Made by a program: the position numbers and the translations under genes. The notes beneath the pieces are model-generated. The model made no database searches. It was given only the letters and a program-made list of their open reading frames with translations, and was not told the origin of the DNA. From Pseudotabrizicola sediminis (GTDB lineage: Bacteria > Pseudomonadota > Alphaproteobacteria > Rhodobacterales > Rhodobacteraceae), in the NCBI RefSeq assembly GCF_004745575.1, contig NZ_RPEM01000008.1, positions 329 to 64,328 on the forward strand: a stretch of DNA of 64,000 nucleotides. Direction: 5' to 3'. The first letter of the stretch is position 1, and the number at the start of each line of letters is the position of its first letter. This document shows, piece after piece, positions 27,682 through 37,942 of the stretch.

Positions 27682-28046
27682 AAGTCGCTGGGTTCGGATT
27701 TCGCGACGGCGCGCCGCTGGTGGCCCTTCGCGCGGCCTTGGGGCTGGTCGAACAGGCGGGCGGGCCTGCCACCGCGCTGGCGACAGCGACAAGCAAAGCC
27801 GGGGCTGCGGCGTTGAGCGCTCTCGCAATCGAGCGTGGTCTGGTTGTACTGGCGGTGCCGGTGGCCGGTGTTGCAACCCCAACCCGGTCGCCGCGCGTGC
27901 AAGCGATGTTCGGCACCGGATCGGTCGCCGAGGCTGCCGCCCTTTCGGGGGCAGGCCCGGACGCCACGCTGATCGTCGGGCGCATGACCTCTCCCGACGG
28001 CATGGCAACCTGTGCAATGGCCCTCAGCAACGGAGCGCACCCATGA
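27678..28046 (+). CDS. cobE: CobE, cobalamin biosynthesis protein (CbiG C-terminal domain family)
   Basis: 122 residues, starting within the cobL stop (ATGA). The pattern [35 protein letters not shown] and [23 protein letters not shown] matches CobE/CbiG_C. CobE's exact catalytic role in the aerobic pathway is not settled, but it is always located between CobL and CobM genes as here. Confidence 0.92.
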   Translation: MKVAGFGFRDGAPLVALRAALGLVEQAGGPATALATATSKAGAAALSALAIERGLVVLAVPVAGVATPTRSPRVQAMFGTGSVAEAAALSGAGPDATLIVGRMTSPDGMATCAMALSNGAHP

Positions 28047-28816
28047 CCGTGCATTTCATCGGCGCAGGCCCCGGCGCGGCCGATCTGATCACCCTGCGCG
28101 GCCGCGACCTGATCGCCGCCTGCCCGGTCTGCCTTTATGCGGGCAGTCTGGTGCCCGACGCGCTGCTGGCGCATTGCCCGCCCGGCGCGCGGATCGTGAA
28201 CACGGCCTCGCTCAGCCTGGATGACATTATTGCTGAAATCGCAGCGGCCCACGCGCAAGGTCAGGACGTGGCGCGGCTGCACTCAGGCGATCTGTCGATC
28301 TGGTCTGCGATGGGGGAACAGTTGCGCCGCCTGCGCGCGATGGACATCCCGTTTGACGTGACCCCCGGCGTGCCAGCCTTTGCCGCCGCCGCCGCCGCGC
28401 TGGAGGCCGAGCTGACGCTCCCCGGGGTGGCGCAATCGCTGGTGTTGACGCGCACGTCGGGGCGCGCATCGGCAATGCCAGAGGGCGAAAGCCTTGAGAA
28501 CTTTGCCGCAACCGGTGCCACGCTGGCCATCCATCTTTCGGTGCATCTGCTGGACGAAGTGACGGCCCGGCTGATCCCGCAGTATGGTGCCGATTGCCCG
28601 GTTGCGGTGGTGTTTCGCGCATCCTGGCCGGAACAGCGGGTGATCCGAGCCACGCTGGCGACGCTGGACCCGGCGATCGGGGTGGGCGAGCGGACAGCCC
28701 TGATCCTGGTGGGCCATGCGCTTGCTGCGACCGGTTTCGACGAAAGTCGCCTTTACGCGGGGGATTACGACCGCCGCTATCGCCCGGTCGGCACCGACCC
28801 GCGGTTTCCCGAATGA
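28043..28816 (+). CDS. cobM: CobM, precorrin-4 C11-methyltransferase
   Basis: 257 residues. [47 protein letters not shown] and [15 protein letters not shown] are typical of CobM/CbiF. Methylates C-11. ATGA overlaps link it to cobE and cobB. Confidence 0.95.
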   Translation: MTVHFIGAGPGAADLITLRGRDLIAACPVCLYAGSLVPDALLAHCPPGARIVNTASLSLDDIIAEIAAAHAQGQDVARLHSGDLSIWSAMGEQLRRLRAMDIPFDVTPGVPAFAAAAAALEAELTLPGVAQSLVLTRTSGRASAMPEGESLENFAATGATLAIHLSVHLLDEVTARLIPQYGADCPVAVVFRASWPEQRVIRATLATLDPAIGVGERTALILVGHALAATGFDESRLYAGDYDRRYRPVGTDPRFPE

Positions 28817-30162
28817 CGCGCGCAATGCCCCCCGGATTGCTGATCTCGGCCCCCGCCTCGGGCACCGGCAAGACCACCGTCGCGCTGGGGCTTCTGGCGG
28901 CGTTTCGCGCTCAAGGGCTGAGCGTGCAACCGTTCAAAAGCGGGCCAGACTATATCGATCCCGCGTTCCACACGGCGGCAGCAGGGCGGGTTTCGGTCAA
29001 CCTCGATACCTGGGCGATGACGGCAGACCAGATCACGCGGCAGGCCCAGGCGGGGCACGGCGCGGACCTGATCCTTGCCGAAGGGTCAATGGGTCTGTTC
29101 GACGGCGTGGCCCAGCCCGGCGAGGCGGGGTCAGGGGCCAGTGCTGAGCTTGCCGCCCTGATGGGCTGGCCGGTGATCTTGGTACTGGATGTGTCGGGTC
29201 AGGCGCAGACGGCGGCGGCGGTGGCGCTGGGGATGGCGCGCTTTCGGCCGGGGCTGCCGGTGGCGGGCGTGATCCTGAACAAGGTCGCCTCGCCCCGGCA
29301 CGAGGCTTTGGTGCGCGCGGGCATGGCGCAAGCGGGCCTGACCGTACTGGGTGCGCTGCCGCGCAGCGCCAAGACCGCCCTGCCCGAACGCCATCTGGGC
29401 CTGGTGCAGGCCGAGGAGTTGCCAGCACTGACGCAACTGCTGGCCGATGCCGCCGAATTCGTGGCCGCGCATTGTGACTTGGCCGCCATCCTCGCCGCCG
29501 CGCGCGCCGGCAGCGCCCGTGACGTGCCGGATGCGGCACCAATCCCTGCCCCCGGCGCGCGGATCGCCTTGGCGCGCGATGCCGCGTTTTCGTTTGTCTA
29601 TCCGCATGTTCTGGCGGATTGGCGGGCGCAAGGTGCCACCCTCTTGCCATTTTCACCGCTGGCAGACGAAGGCCCGGACCCTTCGGCCACCACCTGCTGG
29701 CTGCCGGGGGGGTATCCCGAACTGCACAGCGGTCGACTTGCCGCCTGCGAACGCTTTCGCAGCGGCCTGCGCAGCTTTGCCGAAACCCGGACCGTGCATG
29801 GCGAATGTGGGGGCTACATGGCGCTGGGAGAAGGCTTGGTCGCCGCGGACGGCACGCGACACCGGATGGTGGGGTTGCTGGGGCTGGAAACCAGCTTTGC
29901 CAAGCGGCGGATGCATCTGGGCTATCGGTTGGCGCGCCTGCAGCACCCTTTTGGCGGCTTTGCGGCAGGCAGTGCGCTGCGCGGGCATGAATTTCACTAC
30001 GCCAGCATCGTGGCGCAACCCGACGCGCCGCTGGCACAGGTCACCGATGCCACCGGGGCCGCGGTGGCCGAAACCGGGTCGTGGCGACAAACGGAGGGCG
30101 GCTGCGTGACGGGCAGCTTTTTCCATCTGATCGCGCCCGCAAGCCCGCAGGCCGCAGCATGA
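28813..30162 (+). CDS. cobB: CobB, hydrogenobyrinic acid a,c-diamide synthase
   Basis: 449 residues. ATP-binding [19 protein letters not shown] at 9-27, [25 protein letters not shown], and the C-terminal glutaminase domain with nucleophile in [14 protein letters not shown] and a late GHEFHYAS. It amidates the a and c carboxylates before cobalt insertion. Translationally coupled to cobM and cobA. Confidence 0.95.
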   Translation: MTRAMPPGLLISAPASGTGKTTVALGLLAAFRAQGLSVQPFKSGPDYIDPAFHTAAAGRVSVNLDTWAMTADQITRQAQAGHGADLILAEGSMGLFDGVAQPGEAGSGASAELAALMGWPVILVLDVSGQAQTAAAVALGMARFRPGLPVAGVILNKVASPRHEALVRAGMAQAGLTVLGALPRSAKTALPERHLGLVQAEELPALTQLLADAAEFVAAHCDLAAILAAARAGSARDVPDAAPIPAPGARIALARDAAFSFVYPHVLADWRAQGATLLPFSPLADEGPDPSATTCWLPGGYPELHSGRLAACERFRSGLRSFAETRTVHGECGGYMALGEGLVAADGTRHRMVGLLGLETSFAKRRMHLGYRLARLQHPFGGFAAGSALRGHEFHYASIVAQPDAPLAQVTDATGAAVAETGSWRQTEGGCVTGSFFHLIAPASPQAAA

Positions 30163-30902
30163 CCGGGGCTATGATCGGGGCCAAGACCGGCTTTGTTTCG
30201 TTCGTTTCTGCCGGGCCGGGCGACCCGGACCTGCTGACGATCAAGGCCGCGCGTCTGTTGGCGCAGGCGGACGTGGTGCTGTTTGACGATCTCGCCTCGG
30301 GGCCGGTGCTGTCGCATGTCGGCCCGCAAACAGAACTGGTGGCCGTGGGCAAGCGCGCCGGGCGTGCGTCGCCAAAGCAGCACCACGTCAGCCGGTTGCT
30401 GGTCGATCACGCCCTGACCGGTGCGCGGGTGGTCCGGCTTAAATCGGGGGACGCCGGGGTTTTCGGGCGGCTTGAGGAAGAGATCACTGCACTGACAGCC
30501 GCTGGCATCGCCTTCGAAATCGTGCCGGGTGTGCCGTCGGCATGCGCGGCGGCGGCCGCGGCGGGCATCCCGCTGACCCGGCGACTGACGGCGCGGCGGG
30601 TGCAGTTCATCACCGGGGCCGATGTGACGGGCGATCTTCCGCAAGCGATGAACTGGGCAGCGCTGGCGGATGCGACGGCGACCACGGTGGTGTTCATGGG
30701 CAAGCGCACCTTTCCGGCGCTTGCGACCGCGTTGATGGACCATGGCCTTTCCCCCGACACCCCGGCTCTTCTGGCCCAGTCGGTGGGCCATGCGAACCAG
30801 ACACTGACCCGGTCCACCATTGCGGCACTTGCCGCCCAACTGGCACTGGATACGGGCGATCAACCGGCGCTGATCCTCTACGGCCCGTTGGCAGAAGAAT
30901 GA
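30159..30902 (+). CDS. cobA: CobA, uroporphyrinogen-III C-methyltransferase (SUMT)
   Basis: 247 residues. FVSAGPGDPDLLTIKAARLL, VVRLKSGDAGVFGRLEEE and EIVPGVPSACAAAAAAGIPL are SUMT signatures. It is a stand-alone methylase without a siroheme dehydrogenase domain. It commits uroporphyrinogen III to B12 by making precorrin-2. Coupled to cobB and cobF by ATGA. Confidence 0.94.
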   Translation: MTGAMIGAKTGFVSFVSAGPGDPDLLTIKAARLLAQADVVLFDDLASGPVLSHVGPQTELVAVGKRAGRASPKQHHVSRLLVDHALTGARVVRLKSGDAGVFGRLEEEITALTAAGIAFEIVPGVPSACAAAAAAGIPLTRRLTARRVQFITGADVTGDLPQAMNWAALADATATTVVFMGKRTFPALATALMDHGLSPDTPALLAQSVGHANQTLTRSTIAALAAQLALDTGDQPALILYGPLAEE

Positions 30903-31672
30903 CGTCCCCCATCACGATTGACCTGTTCCTGATCGGAATTGGCACCGGCAACCCCGACCATGTAACGGTGCAGGCCGCCAAGGCCATAGCGTCTGCTGAC
31001 CTGATTCTTGTGCCGCTGAAGGGTGAGGACAAGGCAGACCTCGCCGGTTTGCGAATGACAATCTGTCAAAACTGCATAACCAACCCGGCAACCCGGATCG
31101 AAACCTTCGATCTGCCCAACCGCAACCCCGCAACGCCCGCGTATCTGGACCGTGTCAACGACTGGCACGACGCCATCGCCGCCATTTGGCATGAACGTAT
31201 TGCCCGGCATCTGGCAGCCGGAGGCGGCCCGCGCATAGCGCTGCTGGTCTGGGGGGATCCGTCGCTGTATGACAGCACCTTGCGGATCGCCGCGCGGGTG
31301 GAGCACCGCCAGCCCCTGCGCCTGACGGTCATCCCCGGCATAACCGCAATTCAGGCGCTGTGCGCGGCCCATGCGATTCCGCTGAACGATCTGGCCGCCC
31401 CGGTTCTGATCACGACGGCGCGCAATTTGCGTACCCTCGGCTGGCCACCCGACGCAAAAACCTTGGTGGTGATGCTTGACAGTGGTGGCGCGTTCGATGC
31501 CATTGACCAGACCGGCGTGATGATCTGGTGGGGGGCCTACCTGGGTTTGCCCGAAGAAATCCTGATCACAGGTTTGCTGCCTGACGTGTCGGCACAGATC
31601 ATAACCACCAGATCCGAGGCACGCGCGCGGCACGGCTGGATCATGGACATCTACCTGCTGCGGCGGCCATGA
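30899..31672 (+). CDS. cobF: CobF, precorrin-6A synthase (deacetylating)
   Basis: 257 residues. LIGIGTGNPDHVTVQAAKAI, ALLVWGDPSLYDSTLRI and VIPGITAIQALCAAHAIPLNDL are typical. It methylates C-1 with loss of acetate in the aerobic pathway. Last gene of the long operon; the gene-free IS region follows. Confidence 0.94.
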   Translation: MTSPITIDLFLIGIGTGNPDHVTVQAAKAIASADLILVPLKGEDKADLAGLRMTICQNCITNPATRIETFDLPNRNPATPAYLDRVNDWHDAIAAIWHERIARHLAAGGGPRIALLVWGDPSLYDSTLRIAARVEHRQPLRLTVIPGITAIQALCAAHAIPLNDLAAPVLITTARNLRTLGWPPDAKTLVVMLDSGGAFDAIDQTGVMIWWGAYLGLPEEILITGLLPDVSAQIITTRSEARARHGWIMDIYLLRRP

Positions 31673-31904
31673 GGTCGGCACATTCACATTCAAAAGAGTC
31701 TGCCATGCTTGGCACGACAAAAGTTGCACGCAACATTGACGCGGCCCTCCCCGACGTCACCGGGCGCAAAGATGTTCCACACAGTCGGAACAGTCCCTGC
31801 ACGGCTGGAATTAACTCGGGATAAACCGGCGACAGCGTCGTGCGTCTCTGCGGAAAAGCTGCGACCATTCGGAGCGATGGCCTGGACGGCTACTGAGATT
31901 TTCC
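31673..31904. other. Intergenic spacer between cobF and the IS5-family element
   Basis: No gene is recognisable. A short TGCCA/TGGCA dyad just after cobF could be part of a weak terminator. Otherwise nothing is seen. Confidence 0.4.
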
Positions 31905-32809
31905 AGGGTCAGGACTCGTTCTCGTTTCATGGCCAGAACATGACGGTTGCTGCCAGAGCGACGGCGGAGTGGAAAACCTTCGGGCATCGGTCGTAACGGG
32001 TGGCGCCGCGCCTCCGGTCCTTCAGCCGCCCGAACATGATCTCGATCCTGTTGCGTCGTTTGTAGCGGCGCTTGTCGTGCTTGATGGGCTTGGCGCGCGA
32101 CTTCCGGCCCAGGATGCAGGGTTTTATCCCCCTGTTTTTCAACACATCTATGGATCAGTCGGCATCGCAACGCCGGTCGGCCAGCAGCCACCCCGCCTTT
32201 GGCAAACCGCCCAGCGGGGCAGCTGCCCCGATAGGGTCGCTGACCTGGCCTGCGGTCGTGAAGACGCGCAACGGGCGGCCTTCCGCATCGGTAACGGCGT
32301 GCAGTTTGGTTTTCATGCCGCCCTTGGTTCGGCCGATCAGGCGGCTCCTTTGGTCCTATGGCTCCCCTTCTTCGACCGCAGTCTGGTGGCTGTGCCCCAC
32401 TCGCACATGCCTTGCATGTGCTGCCGGGCAATGGGTCCGCCTTCAGATAGGTCGCGTCGCTCATGATGGTCTTCTGCCCAGTGCCTTTTGAGGCCAGCCC
32501 CTCCATCAACCTCGCGAAGATACCCTTGTCGCCCCACCGCTTCCATCGGTTGTAGAGCGTCTTCGGCGGGCCATATTCCTTGGGCGCATCAAACCACCGC
32601 AAGCCGTTGCGACTGATAAGAATCATGCCGCTCAAAACCCGCCGATCATCGACGCGCGGCTTCTTATGGCTCTTTGGAAAGAACGGTCTCAGCCGCTCCA
32701 CCTGCTCGCCCGTCAGCCAGACTGGAGTGCTCATGATCACCCGCGTAGCTCAGGGGCCTCGACACACGCAGCAGCGGCAGCCTCAAGCAGATCAATGGGT
32801 CCTGGCCCT
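31905..32809 (-). mobile_element. IS5-family insertion sequence, degenerate (905 bp)
   Basis: The ends AGGGTCAGGACTC (31905-31917) and GGGTCCTGGCCCT (32797-32809) are inverted repeats matching at 11 of 13 positions. They enclose a transposase of the IS5 family, IS427-like group. No clear target-site duplication flanks them. The element sits exactly at the junction between the B12 locus and the aromatic-degradation island. Confidence 0.7.
31927..32737 (-). pseudogene. IS5-family transposase, frameshifted and with an internal stop
   Basis: The N-terminal part reads STPVWLTGEQVERLRPFF, ILISRNGLRWFDAPKEYGPP and TLYNRWKRWGDKGIF. The frame then changes after DATYLKA. The middle reads LLADRRCDAD followed by TGA where active relatives have Trp (YDADW). 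The C-terminal part reads LKNRGIKPCILGRKSR, RRYKRRNRIEIMFGRLKD and RCPKVFHSAVALAATVMFW. The DDE core is therefore split and the element cannot move by itself. Confidence 0.85.
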
Positions 32810-32907
32810 AAAACAAGAAAGTGGGACAAGGCGATCTGTCGATGATGGCGCCAGTTCCCTTGATCTGTGAGAGTGCGACTACCGCCGAGACAAGCCGCAC
32901 TAACGCT

Positions 32908-34077
32908 TCAAGCCACAGCGTCCCGCCTCTTGATTCCGGCCAAACTGATCGAGGATGAGCCCACCGACAGTTTCATAATTTCCGCCTGATCCCGCTTTTG
33001 CGCGTCACGGTCAGAGCGTTCCCACATCTGTTTCATCATGCTGGCAAATGGGGATGAAACTTCCACAAACTCGGTCCGACGATCCTTGGTATAAGCGTCC
33101 AGTTCATCACGCTCGTTCGCGCCCGACAGAACGTTCTCAAAGGCTGTCACCAGACGGTCCACATCCATGATCCCACCCGTCAGACCGCGCCCGCCACAGG
33201 GGTTGCAAATATGCGCGGCATCGCCCGCCAAGACCACGCGGCCCATGTTGTAGGTTGGGCAAGTGCGCTCGTGTACCCGGTACGGAGCCCAGCTGACGAT
33301 TTCGTAAGCTTCATCATCGGGCATGATGCGCTTGTAATGATCATGTATGCGCCGGCCCACTTCCTCGACCGGAATGTCAGGATCTTCGGGAAAGGTCACG
33401 CGATACAGGCCTTCGGCATTGATCTTGGCCACCAGACCCCAGGATGGGCCAGAACAGATCATGTGAACATTTTTCCACCCCTTGCCGGTGAAGTCATAGC
33501 GCACATTTGTCGCCACAAAGCGTTCGGGCCATGTGAACCCTTCAAACTCCAGCCCCAGCAGCTTGCGGATCGTGGACTGGCCGCCATCGCATCCGATAAC
33601 CCATTTTGCCCGCAACTCGCGGACGCCGTTTGGGGTTTCTACCGTGACAGTTGCATGGGCGGTTCCGTGGCTGATCGCGCGAACCTTGGTGCTGAAACGC
33701 ACTTCCGTCATGGGATAGGTCAGAAACGCATCCATGGCGATTTGACCCAAGGCTTCTTGTCCGAAATGGAGGTTATGAGCATAGGTGCGGGTGGGTTCGG
33801 CTTTCAGCGTGTCGATCGTGACGACCAGATCATCCTGTGGCCAGACAAAGTTGATTTCGCGATTGCGGATGGCAACCTTCTCGGCGGCGTCCAGAATGCC
33901 CAGACGGTTCATCAAAACCAGCGTCGGGTCCGTATAAGTCATTGCACGCGGGCTGTCATTCAACTGCGCATCCGCATCCAGCACGATTACACTGGCATTG
34001 GCGCGGGCGAGGCCCAGGGCCGTCAACAGACCGACCGGCCCTGCACCAACAACGATGAAATCTGCAATATTATCCAT
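32908..34077 (-). CDS. FAD-dependent aromatic monooxygenase (MhpA/PheA-like, single component)
   Basis: 389 residues from the ATG with AGGGAGG upstream; the seven codons before it lack a ribosome site. Class A flavoprotein hydroxylase: GxGxxG in FIVVGAGPVGLLTALGLAR, GCDGGQSTIRKLLG (DG motif) and VVLAGDAAHICNPCGGRGLTGG (GD motif). The C-terminal thioredoxin-like domain found in phenol hydroxylases is missing, as in shorter members. It probably hydroxylates a phenolic ring with NAD(P)H and O2; substrate unknown. Downstream of TRAP genes on the same strand. Confidence 0.85.
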   Translation of the reverse strand: MDNIADFIVVGAGPVGLLTALGLARANASVIVLDADAQLNDSPRAMTYTDPTLVLMNRLGILDAAEKVAIRNREINFVWPQDDLVVTIDTLKAEPTRTYAHNLHFGQEALGQIAMDAFLTYPMTEVRFSTKVRAISHGTAHATVTVETPNGVRELRAKWVIGCDGGQSTIRKLLGLEFEGFTWPERFVATNVRYDFTGKGWKNVHMICSGPSWGLVAKINAEGLYRVTFPEDPDIPVEEVGRRIHDHYKRIMPDDEAYEIVSWAPYRVHERTCPTYNMGRVVLAGDAAHICNPCGGRGLTGGIMDVDRLVTAFENVLSGANERDELDAYTKDRRTEFVEVSSPFASMMKQMWERSDRDAQKRDQAEIMKLSVGSSSISLAGIKRRDAVA

Positions 34078-34098
34078 CTTAACCTCCCTTTGGTTCAC

Positions 34099-34275
34099 TC
34101 AAATCTCGGGCGGACAAAAGCGCCAGACGGTGCCACGGTTTGGCGGAAAACCTGGCGTGGCCCGGTCCAGATGACCACCGCAAACCCAGAACTGCGCATG
34201 GATCACACGCGGCGCCTCTGATCGCGCTATCACCTGCCGGATGGCCAGCCCACTTGTCACAAGCGTGCGAGTCAT
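34099..34275 (-). CDS. Possible small protein between TRAP SBP and monooxygenase
   Basis: A 58-codon frame, MTRTLVTSGLAIRQVIARSE and onward, with AAGGAAG about 10 nt upstream and the same direction as its neighbours. No family was recognised, and the composition is compatible with either a real small protein or a remnant. Kept because the 240-bp gap would otherwise be empty in a tightly packed operon. Confidence 0.3.
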   Translation of the reverse strand: MTRTLVTSGLAIRQVIARSEAPRVIHAQFWVCGGHLDRATPGFPPNRGTVWRFCPPEI

Positions 34276-34339
34276 ATCGGCATGCTCTTCCTTTTCCGCG
34301 GCGGAACAACGGGGCAGGCCGATGACCTGCCCCACAGAC

Positions 34340-35446
34340 TTAGTCGACGAGCGTCGCAAAAACGCGCTCATGCAGGCGTGCCGCCAAAAGCACGGGGTCC
34401 TTGCCAACGTCTTCGACAATCGCCTCCCACTCCGCCAACAGGGCGATATTGGCGTCGACCGCGGCGGCAGCGCCAGTGGCACCACGCGCTTCGGCGGCGG
34501 CGATCACCTCGGTTCGTTCCGAGGCCTGAAAATCCGCCCAGGCTTGGGCAAATCCATCACCCAGAGATATGAACTTCGCGCCATTGGCCAGCGCCAGATC
34601 CTTGCCTTTGACTTCATCCAGATAGTAGCCGTCGACCACATTCATGATCGCCTGGGGGATTTCGCGGGCGAAAATTTCCTTGCGACCGGGTGTCATCCCG
34701 TCCCAGGTGCCCTTGTTGACACCCATCATCACAACGGCCGGGAACACGCCGTGCGACACATCATCGACAACTGTCTTGACCACATCCGCGAGCGAGAATG
34801 CCACCAGCCAATCTTTGGGCGCAAACACGCAATCAACCGTGCCGCGTGCCAGTGCCTGCTGGAATTCGTTTGGCGGCAGGCCCTGACGCGACATGCCAAG
34901 CGATGCGGCCCAACGGTTGAACATCGGGTTGCCTTCCGCAGAGCGCTTGCCCTGTAACTGGTCCATCGAGGTAAGGTCGAAGTTGCACATGAGATGATAG
35001 GGCGCCGTCGCATAGACCCCCATCGGCATCACGTTCTGCGCGCCATATTCTTCGAGACACTCCGGGCAGTTCAACAGCAGGGTTTCGGTTCCGGCGCCAG
35101 CCGCAGCGTAGCCCTCCTTTGCCAACGCCTGCAGTTCCCCCATCGTGGTGTGGGTTTTCAACTCGGCCGAGTTATAGCCCGGCACGAGGATGCCCCCGTC
35201 CACAACCCCGTCGCGCAGACCTGCCAACGTCGTAAAGGCGTTGAACACCTGTCCGCCCATGAAGTTTTCAAATGTCATTTCATTTTCGGTGCCCGCCGTT
35301 TCGGCTGTTATCTTTTCGAACATCGGCACAGTGCCCAGCCGGTTGTTCGGCGCAGGCGGGGGTGTCCAGGCCGAGTATTTGAATGTTTCGGCACTGGCCG
35401 GGATGGCCACCACGGCGAGCGCAGCGACAAAAGCTTTAAGTTTCAT
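34340..35446 (-). CDS. TRAP transporter solute-binding protein, DctP family
   Basis: 368 residues with a Sec signal peptide (KLKAFVAALAVVAIPASA-ET). The periplasmic binding-protein domain shows the family-like region around GGILVPGYNSAELKTH and the conserved segment near FNRWAASLGMSRQGLPPNEFQQAL. A Cys pair in LNCPECLEEYG is unusual and could form a disulfide. It feeds the DctM/DctQ pair encoded just upstream. The ligand is probably an organic acid, possibly aromatic, judging from the neighbours. Confidence 0.9.
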   Translation of the reverse strand: MKLKAFVAALAVVAIPASAETFKYSAWTPPPAPNNRLGTVPMFEKITAETAGTENEMTFENFMGGQVFNAFTTLAGLRDGVVDGGILVPGYNSAELKTHTTMGELQALAKEGYAAAGAGTETLLLNCPECLEEYGAQNVMPMGVYATAPYHLMCNFDLTSMDQLQGKRSAEGNPMFNRWAASLGMSRQGLPPNEFQQALARGTVDCVFAPKDWLVAFSLADVVKTVVDDVSHGVFPAVVMMGVNKGTWDGMTPGRKEIFAREIPQAIMNVVDGYYLDEVKGKDLALANGAKFISLGDGFAQAWADFQASERTEVIAAAEARGATGAAAAVDANIALLAEWEAIVEDVGKDPVLLAARLHERVFATLVD

Positions 35447-35503
35447 TGGTATTTCCTCCTCTGGTTTAAGTCTGGAATTGGCCTTGGCAGGGCAGAAACC
35501 GGG

Positions 35504-36805
35504 TCACATGACGCTGGGCAGCCACAGCGTGATAATTGGGAACACAATCAGCAATCCGACGATCAGCACTTCGGACAGCAGGAACCACACCGCGCCCCTG
35601 AAGATTTTTTGAAGCGGTATCTCGGGTTGCATCAATTTCACGGCATAGACGTTCAGCCCGACAGGTGGCGTTATCAGCCCGATCTCAATGAACTTCACCA
35701 TAAGGATGCCGAACCAGATCAGGTCCATGTCGGCTGCAATCAACAGCGGCAGGAACACCGGCAGCGTCAGCAGCATCATGCCCAGCGGGTCCAGAAACAT
35801 GCCAAGGATCAGATAGATCACCATGATCGTCAGAATGATGGCCAGATGGCTGACACCAAAATCCGCGACCAATGATGCCAGATACATGGGCACGCCCGAA
35901 AACGCCATGAAACGGGTAAGCAGCACGGCACCGACCGCGACAAAGAACACCGCCGCCGTGGCCACGATGCTTTCGCGCGCCGCCTCGCGAAAGATGGCAA
36001 GTGTCATGCGGCGCTGAGCCAGAGCGATCAACAGGGCCAGAAACGCTCCCAGCGCCCCCGCTTCCGTCGGGGTGGCGATACCGGAATAGATGCCGCCGAT
36101 AACAGCGAGGATCAGCAGCGGCAGCGGCCATATCTCTGCCAAAGCGGCAAAGCGTTCCGCCCAGGTTGGCTTTTCATCAACAGGCGGCGCAAGGGACGGA
36201 TCCAGTTTGCAGCGGATAATGATCTGTGCCGTATAAATGCCCGCCGTCAGCAGTCCAGGAATGATCCCTGCGATGAACAGCTTTGCAACCGACACTTCCG
36301 CAAAGATGCCATAGATGACGAGAATGATCGACGGCGGGATCAGGACACCCAGCGTGCCACCGCAGGCTACGATCCCACAGGCCAGACCGTCATCGTATTT
36401 ATACTTCCGCATTTCAGGGATAGCGATGCGCCCGACGGCCATCGTGGTGGCCAAAGATGATCCCGATGCCGACGAGAACCCCGCGCACGCAAAGTTCGTT
36501 GCGACTGCCAGCCCGCCCGGCAAACCCGATAACCACAAGCGCGCCACGTCAAAGAGACTGGACGTCATGCCGGACCGATGCGCAATGGCCCCCATCAGCA
36601 GGAACATGGGGATCGCGGACAGATCCCAGTTCGCCACGAAATCGAACGGAACCACACGCACCAACGAAAACGCAATTCCCGGCGACGTCACAATAGAGAT
36701 GCCGAAGAACGCGACGATCAACAGGGCAAGCCCGACAGGAACGCGCAATCCGATCAAGGCGACAATGGCCAGAAATCCCGAAAACCCGATGGCGAGATTT
36801 GACAT
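35504..36805 (-). CDS. TRAP transporter large permease, DctM family
   Basis: 433 residues with about 12 membrane segments. LRVPVGLALLIVAFFGI, PMFLLMGAIAHRSGMT, GGTLGVLIPPSIILVIYG and FLDPLGMMLLTLPVFLPLL are DctM hallmarks. It couples Na+ import to uptake of the ligand delivered by the DctP protein. Adjacent to dctQ (3-nt spacing). Confidence 0.94.
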   Translation of the reverse strand: MSNLAIGFSGFLAIVALIGLRVPVGLALLIVAFFGISIVTSPGIAFSLVRVVPFDFVANWDLSAIPMFLLMGAIAHRSGMTSSLFDVARLWLSGLPGGLAVATNFACAGFSSASGSSLATTMAVGRIAIPEMRKYKYDDGLACGIVACGGTLGVLIPPSIILVIYGIFAEVSVAKLFIAGIIPGLLTAGIYTAQIIIRCKLDPSLAPPVDEKPTWAERFAALAEIWPLPLLILAVIGGIYSGIATPTEAGALGAFLALLIALAQRRMTLAIFREAARESIVATAAVFFVAVGAVLLTRFMAFSGVPMYLASLVADFGVSHLAIILTIMVIYLILGMFLDPLGMMLLTLPVFLPLLIAADMDLIWFGILMVKFIEIGLITPPVGLNVYAVKLMQPEIPLQKIFRGAVWFLLSEVLIVGLLIVFPIITLWLPSVM

Positions 36806-36808
36806 GGC

Positions 36809-37348
36809 TTATCCTTTTGCGGCGTGCGTAACCGCACTTGGCGTCATGCCCACGGGCCGACCCACGATCTTGTCCAGCGCCAGCACCAGGGCCGACAGCG
36901 CCATCAGCCCGCACCCGATGGGCGCAAACCAGCGTGTCGGCCATTTGGGCAGGTTGATGCTGGCCCCTTGGTGAAATTCGCCAATACGGGTCATTCGGAT
37001 GGCTTCATGCAGGGTTTCCCACGCAAACAGGCCCATCCCGATGGCAAGGACCACAAATATCAGCCCTTGCAGCAGTTCATTGGCACGACGGGGCAGCATG
37101 TCGGTAAACAATGACGCAGAGATATGCCCGTCCTCGCGGGTGACATACGCAAAGGACAAAAAGATCATGCCGGCCATGTAGTAGAACGCAACAATTTCCG
37201 GGACGCTGTCGATCGAGATGCGGAAGATACCGCGCATCGCAATTTGCAGCACCACGTGCAGCATCATCAACGCCATCGCGATTTCCGCCACTGCCATGGC
37301 CGCCGAGATTGCGGCATCCAGCGCGCGCCGAAAAACACGATACATCAT
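36809..37348 (-). CDS. TRAP transporter small permease, DctQ family
   Basis: 179 residues with four membrane spans (IAMALMMLHVVLQIAMRG, IVAFYYMAGMIFLSFAYV, LLQGLIFVVLAIGMGLFAW and a C-terminal span). It forms the membrane domain with DctM. AGGGGG lies 5 nt before the start. The upstream region carries a 7-bp inverted repeat that could be the operator for this TRAP/monooxygenase operon. Confidence 0.9.
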   Translation of the reverse strand: MMYRVFRRALDAAISAAMAVAEIAMALMMLHVVLQIAMRGIFRISIDSVPEIVAFYYMAGMIFLSFAYVTREDGHISASLFTDMLPRRANELLQGLIFVVLAIGMGLFAWETLHEAIRMTRIGEFHQGASINLPKWPTRWFAPIGCGLMALSALVLALDKIVGRPVGMTPSAVTHAAKG

Positions 37349-37942
37349 ATACCCCCTTATGCGCCGAGCGCACTCTCATGCGGCCAGCGGCACCTTCTTG
37401 ATTGCAGACTTATCCGATGCCTCCGCTCTGGGCGGGCCTCCCCACCGGATACAAACAGGTTACGCAGGTGCGGGGCCTCAGGAATGAGATTTCTTTGCCT
37501 TTGCATAGCGGTTTGCTATGCGTCGTATGGAAGTCGTCCGAATCTGGCTTGCAGGTCAGTTTCGACACCGCGCGCTGGCGCGATGCTGCGCGCGTAACCC
37601 ACCTGAATTTGTGATCAACGTTGGGTGATCCATCAAACGAGCCCTGTGATTGCACGCCCCGTCGCGCGCCTGTGCGAGCGGCCCCAGCAGGCGTTTGCGG
37701 CCGCAAGAGACCATTCCAACCCTTTTGATCGCGTCACTCTCAGCGCGCGCACACTGCATCATCGTGCAAAGCGGGCCACGCAGATCGCATTTGCTGCAGC
37801 TTGCAACACCGCAGGCAGTCTGCCGGCTGACAGAAGGCCACATCGAAGCCCTCACCCTCGCTGCGCTGATCTTTCCCCGCTCCCGCCGGCAGAGCATCGA
37901 TGCCTGGGGCTTTGGATGCTACCACCCAAAGCCCCCTAGCCT
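37349..37942. other. 594-bp intergenic region upstream of the TRAP operon
   Basis: It holds the inverted repeat at 37503-37521 and probably the TRAP promoter. Several open frames on both strands lack ribosome sites. No gene was recognised between the TRAP promoter and the end of the TfdB-like gene. Confidence 0.5.
37503..37521. promoter_or_regulatory. Candidate operator, GCATAGC-N5-GCTATGC
   Basis: A perfect 7-bp inverted repeat with a 5-bp spacer, about 155 bp before the dctQ start. It has the form of a dimeric repressor/activator site (for example IclR or GntR type). Which regulator binds is unknown. Confidence 0.45.

Noticed and set aside
26251-28040. Long minus-strand frames over cobL and cobE
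   Set aside because: Composition (Pro/Arg/Ala runs) and lack of family motifs show they are shadows of cobL and cobE.
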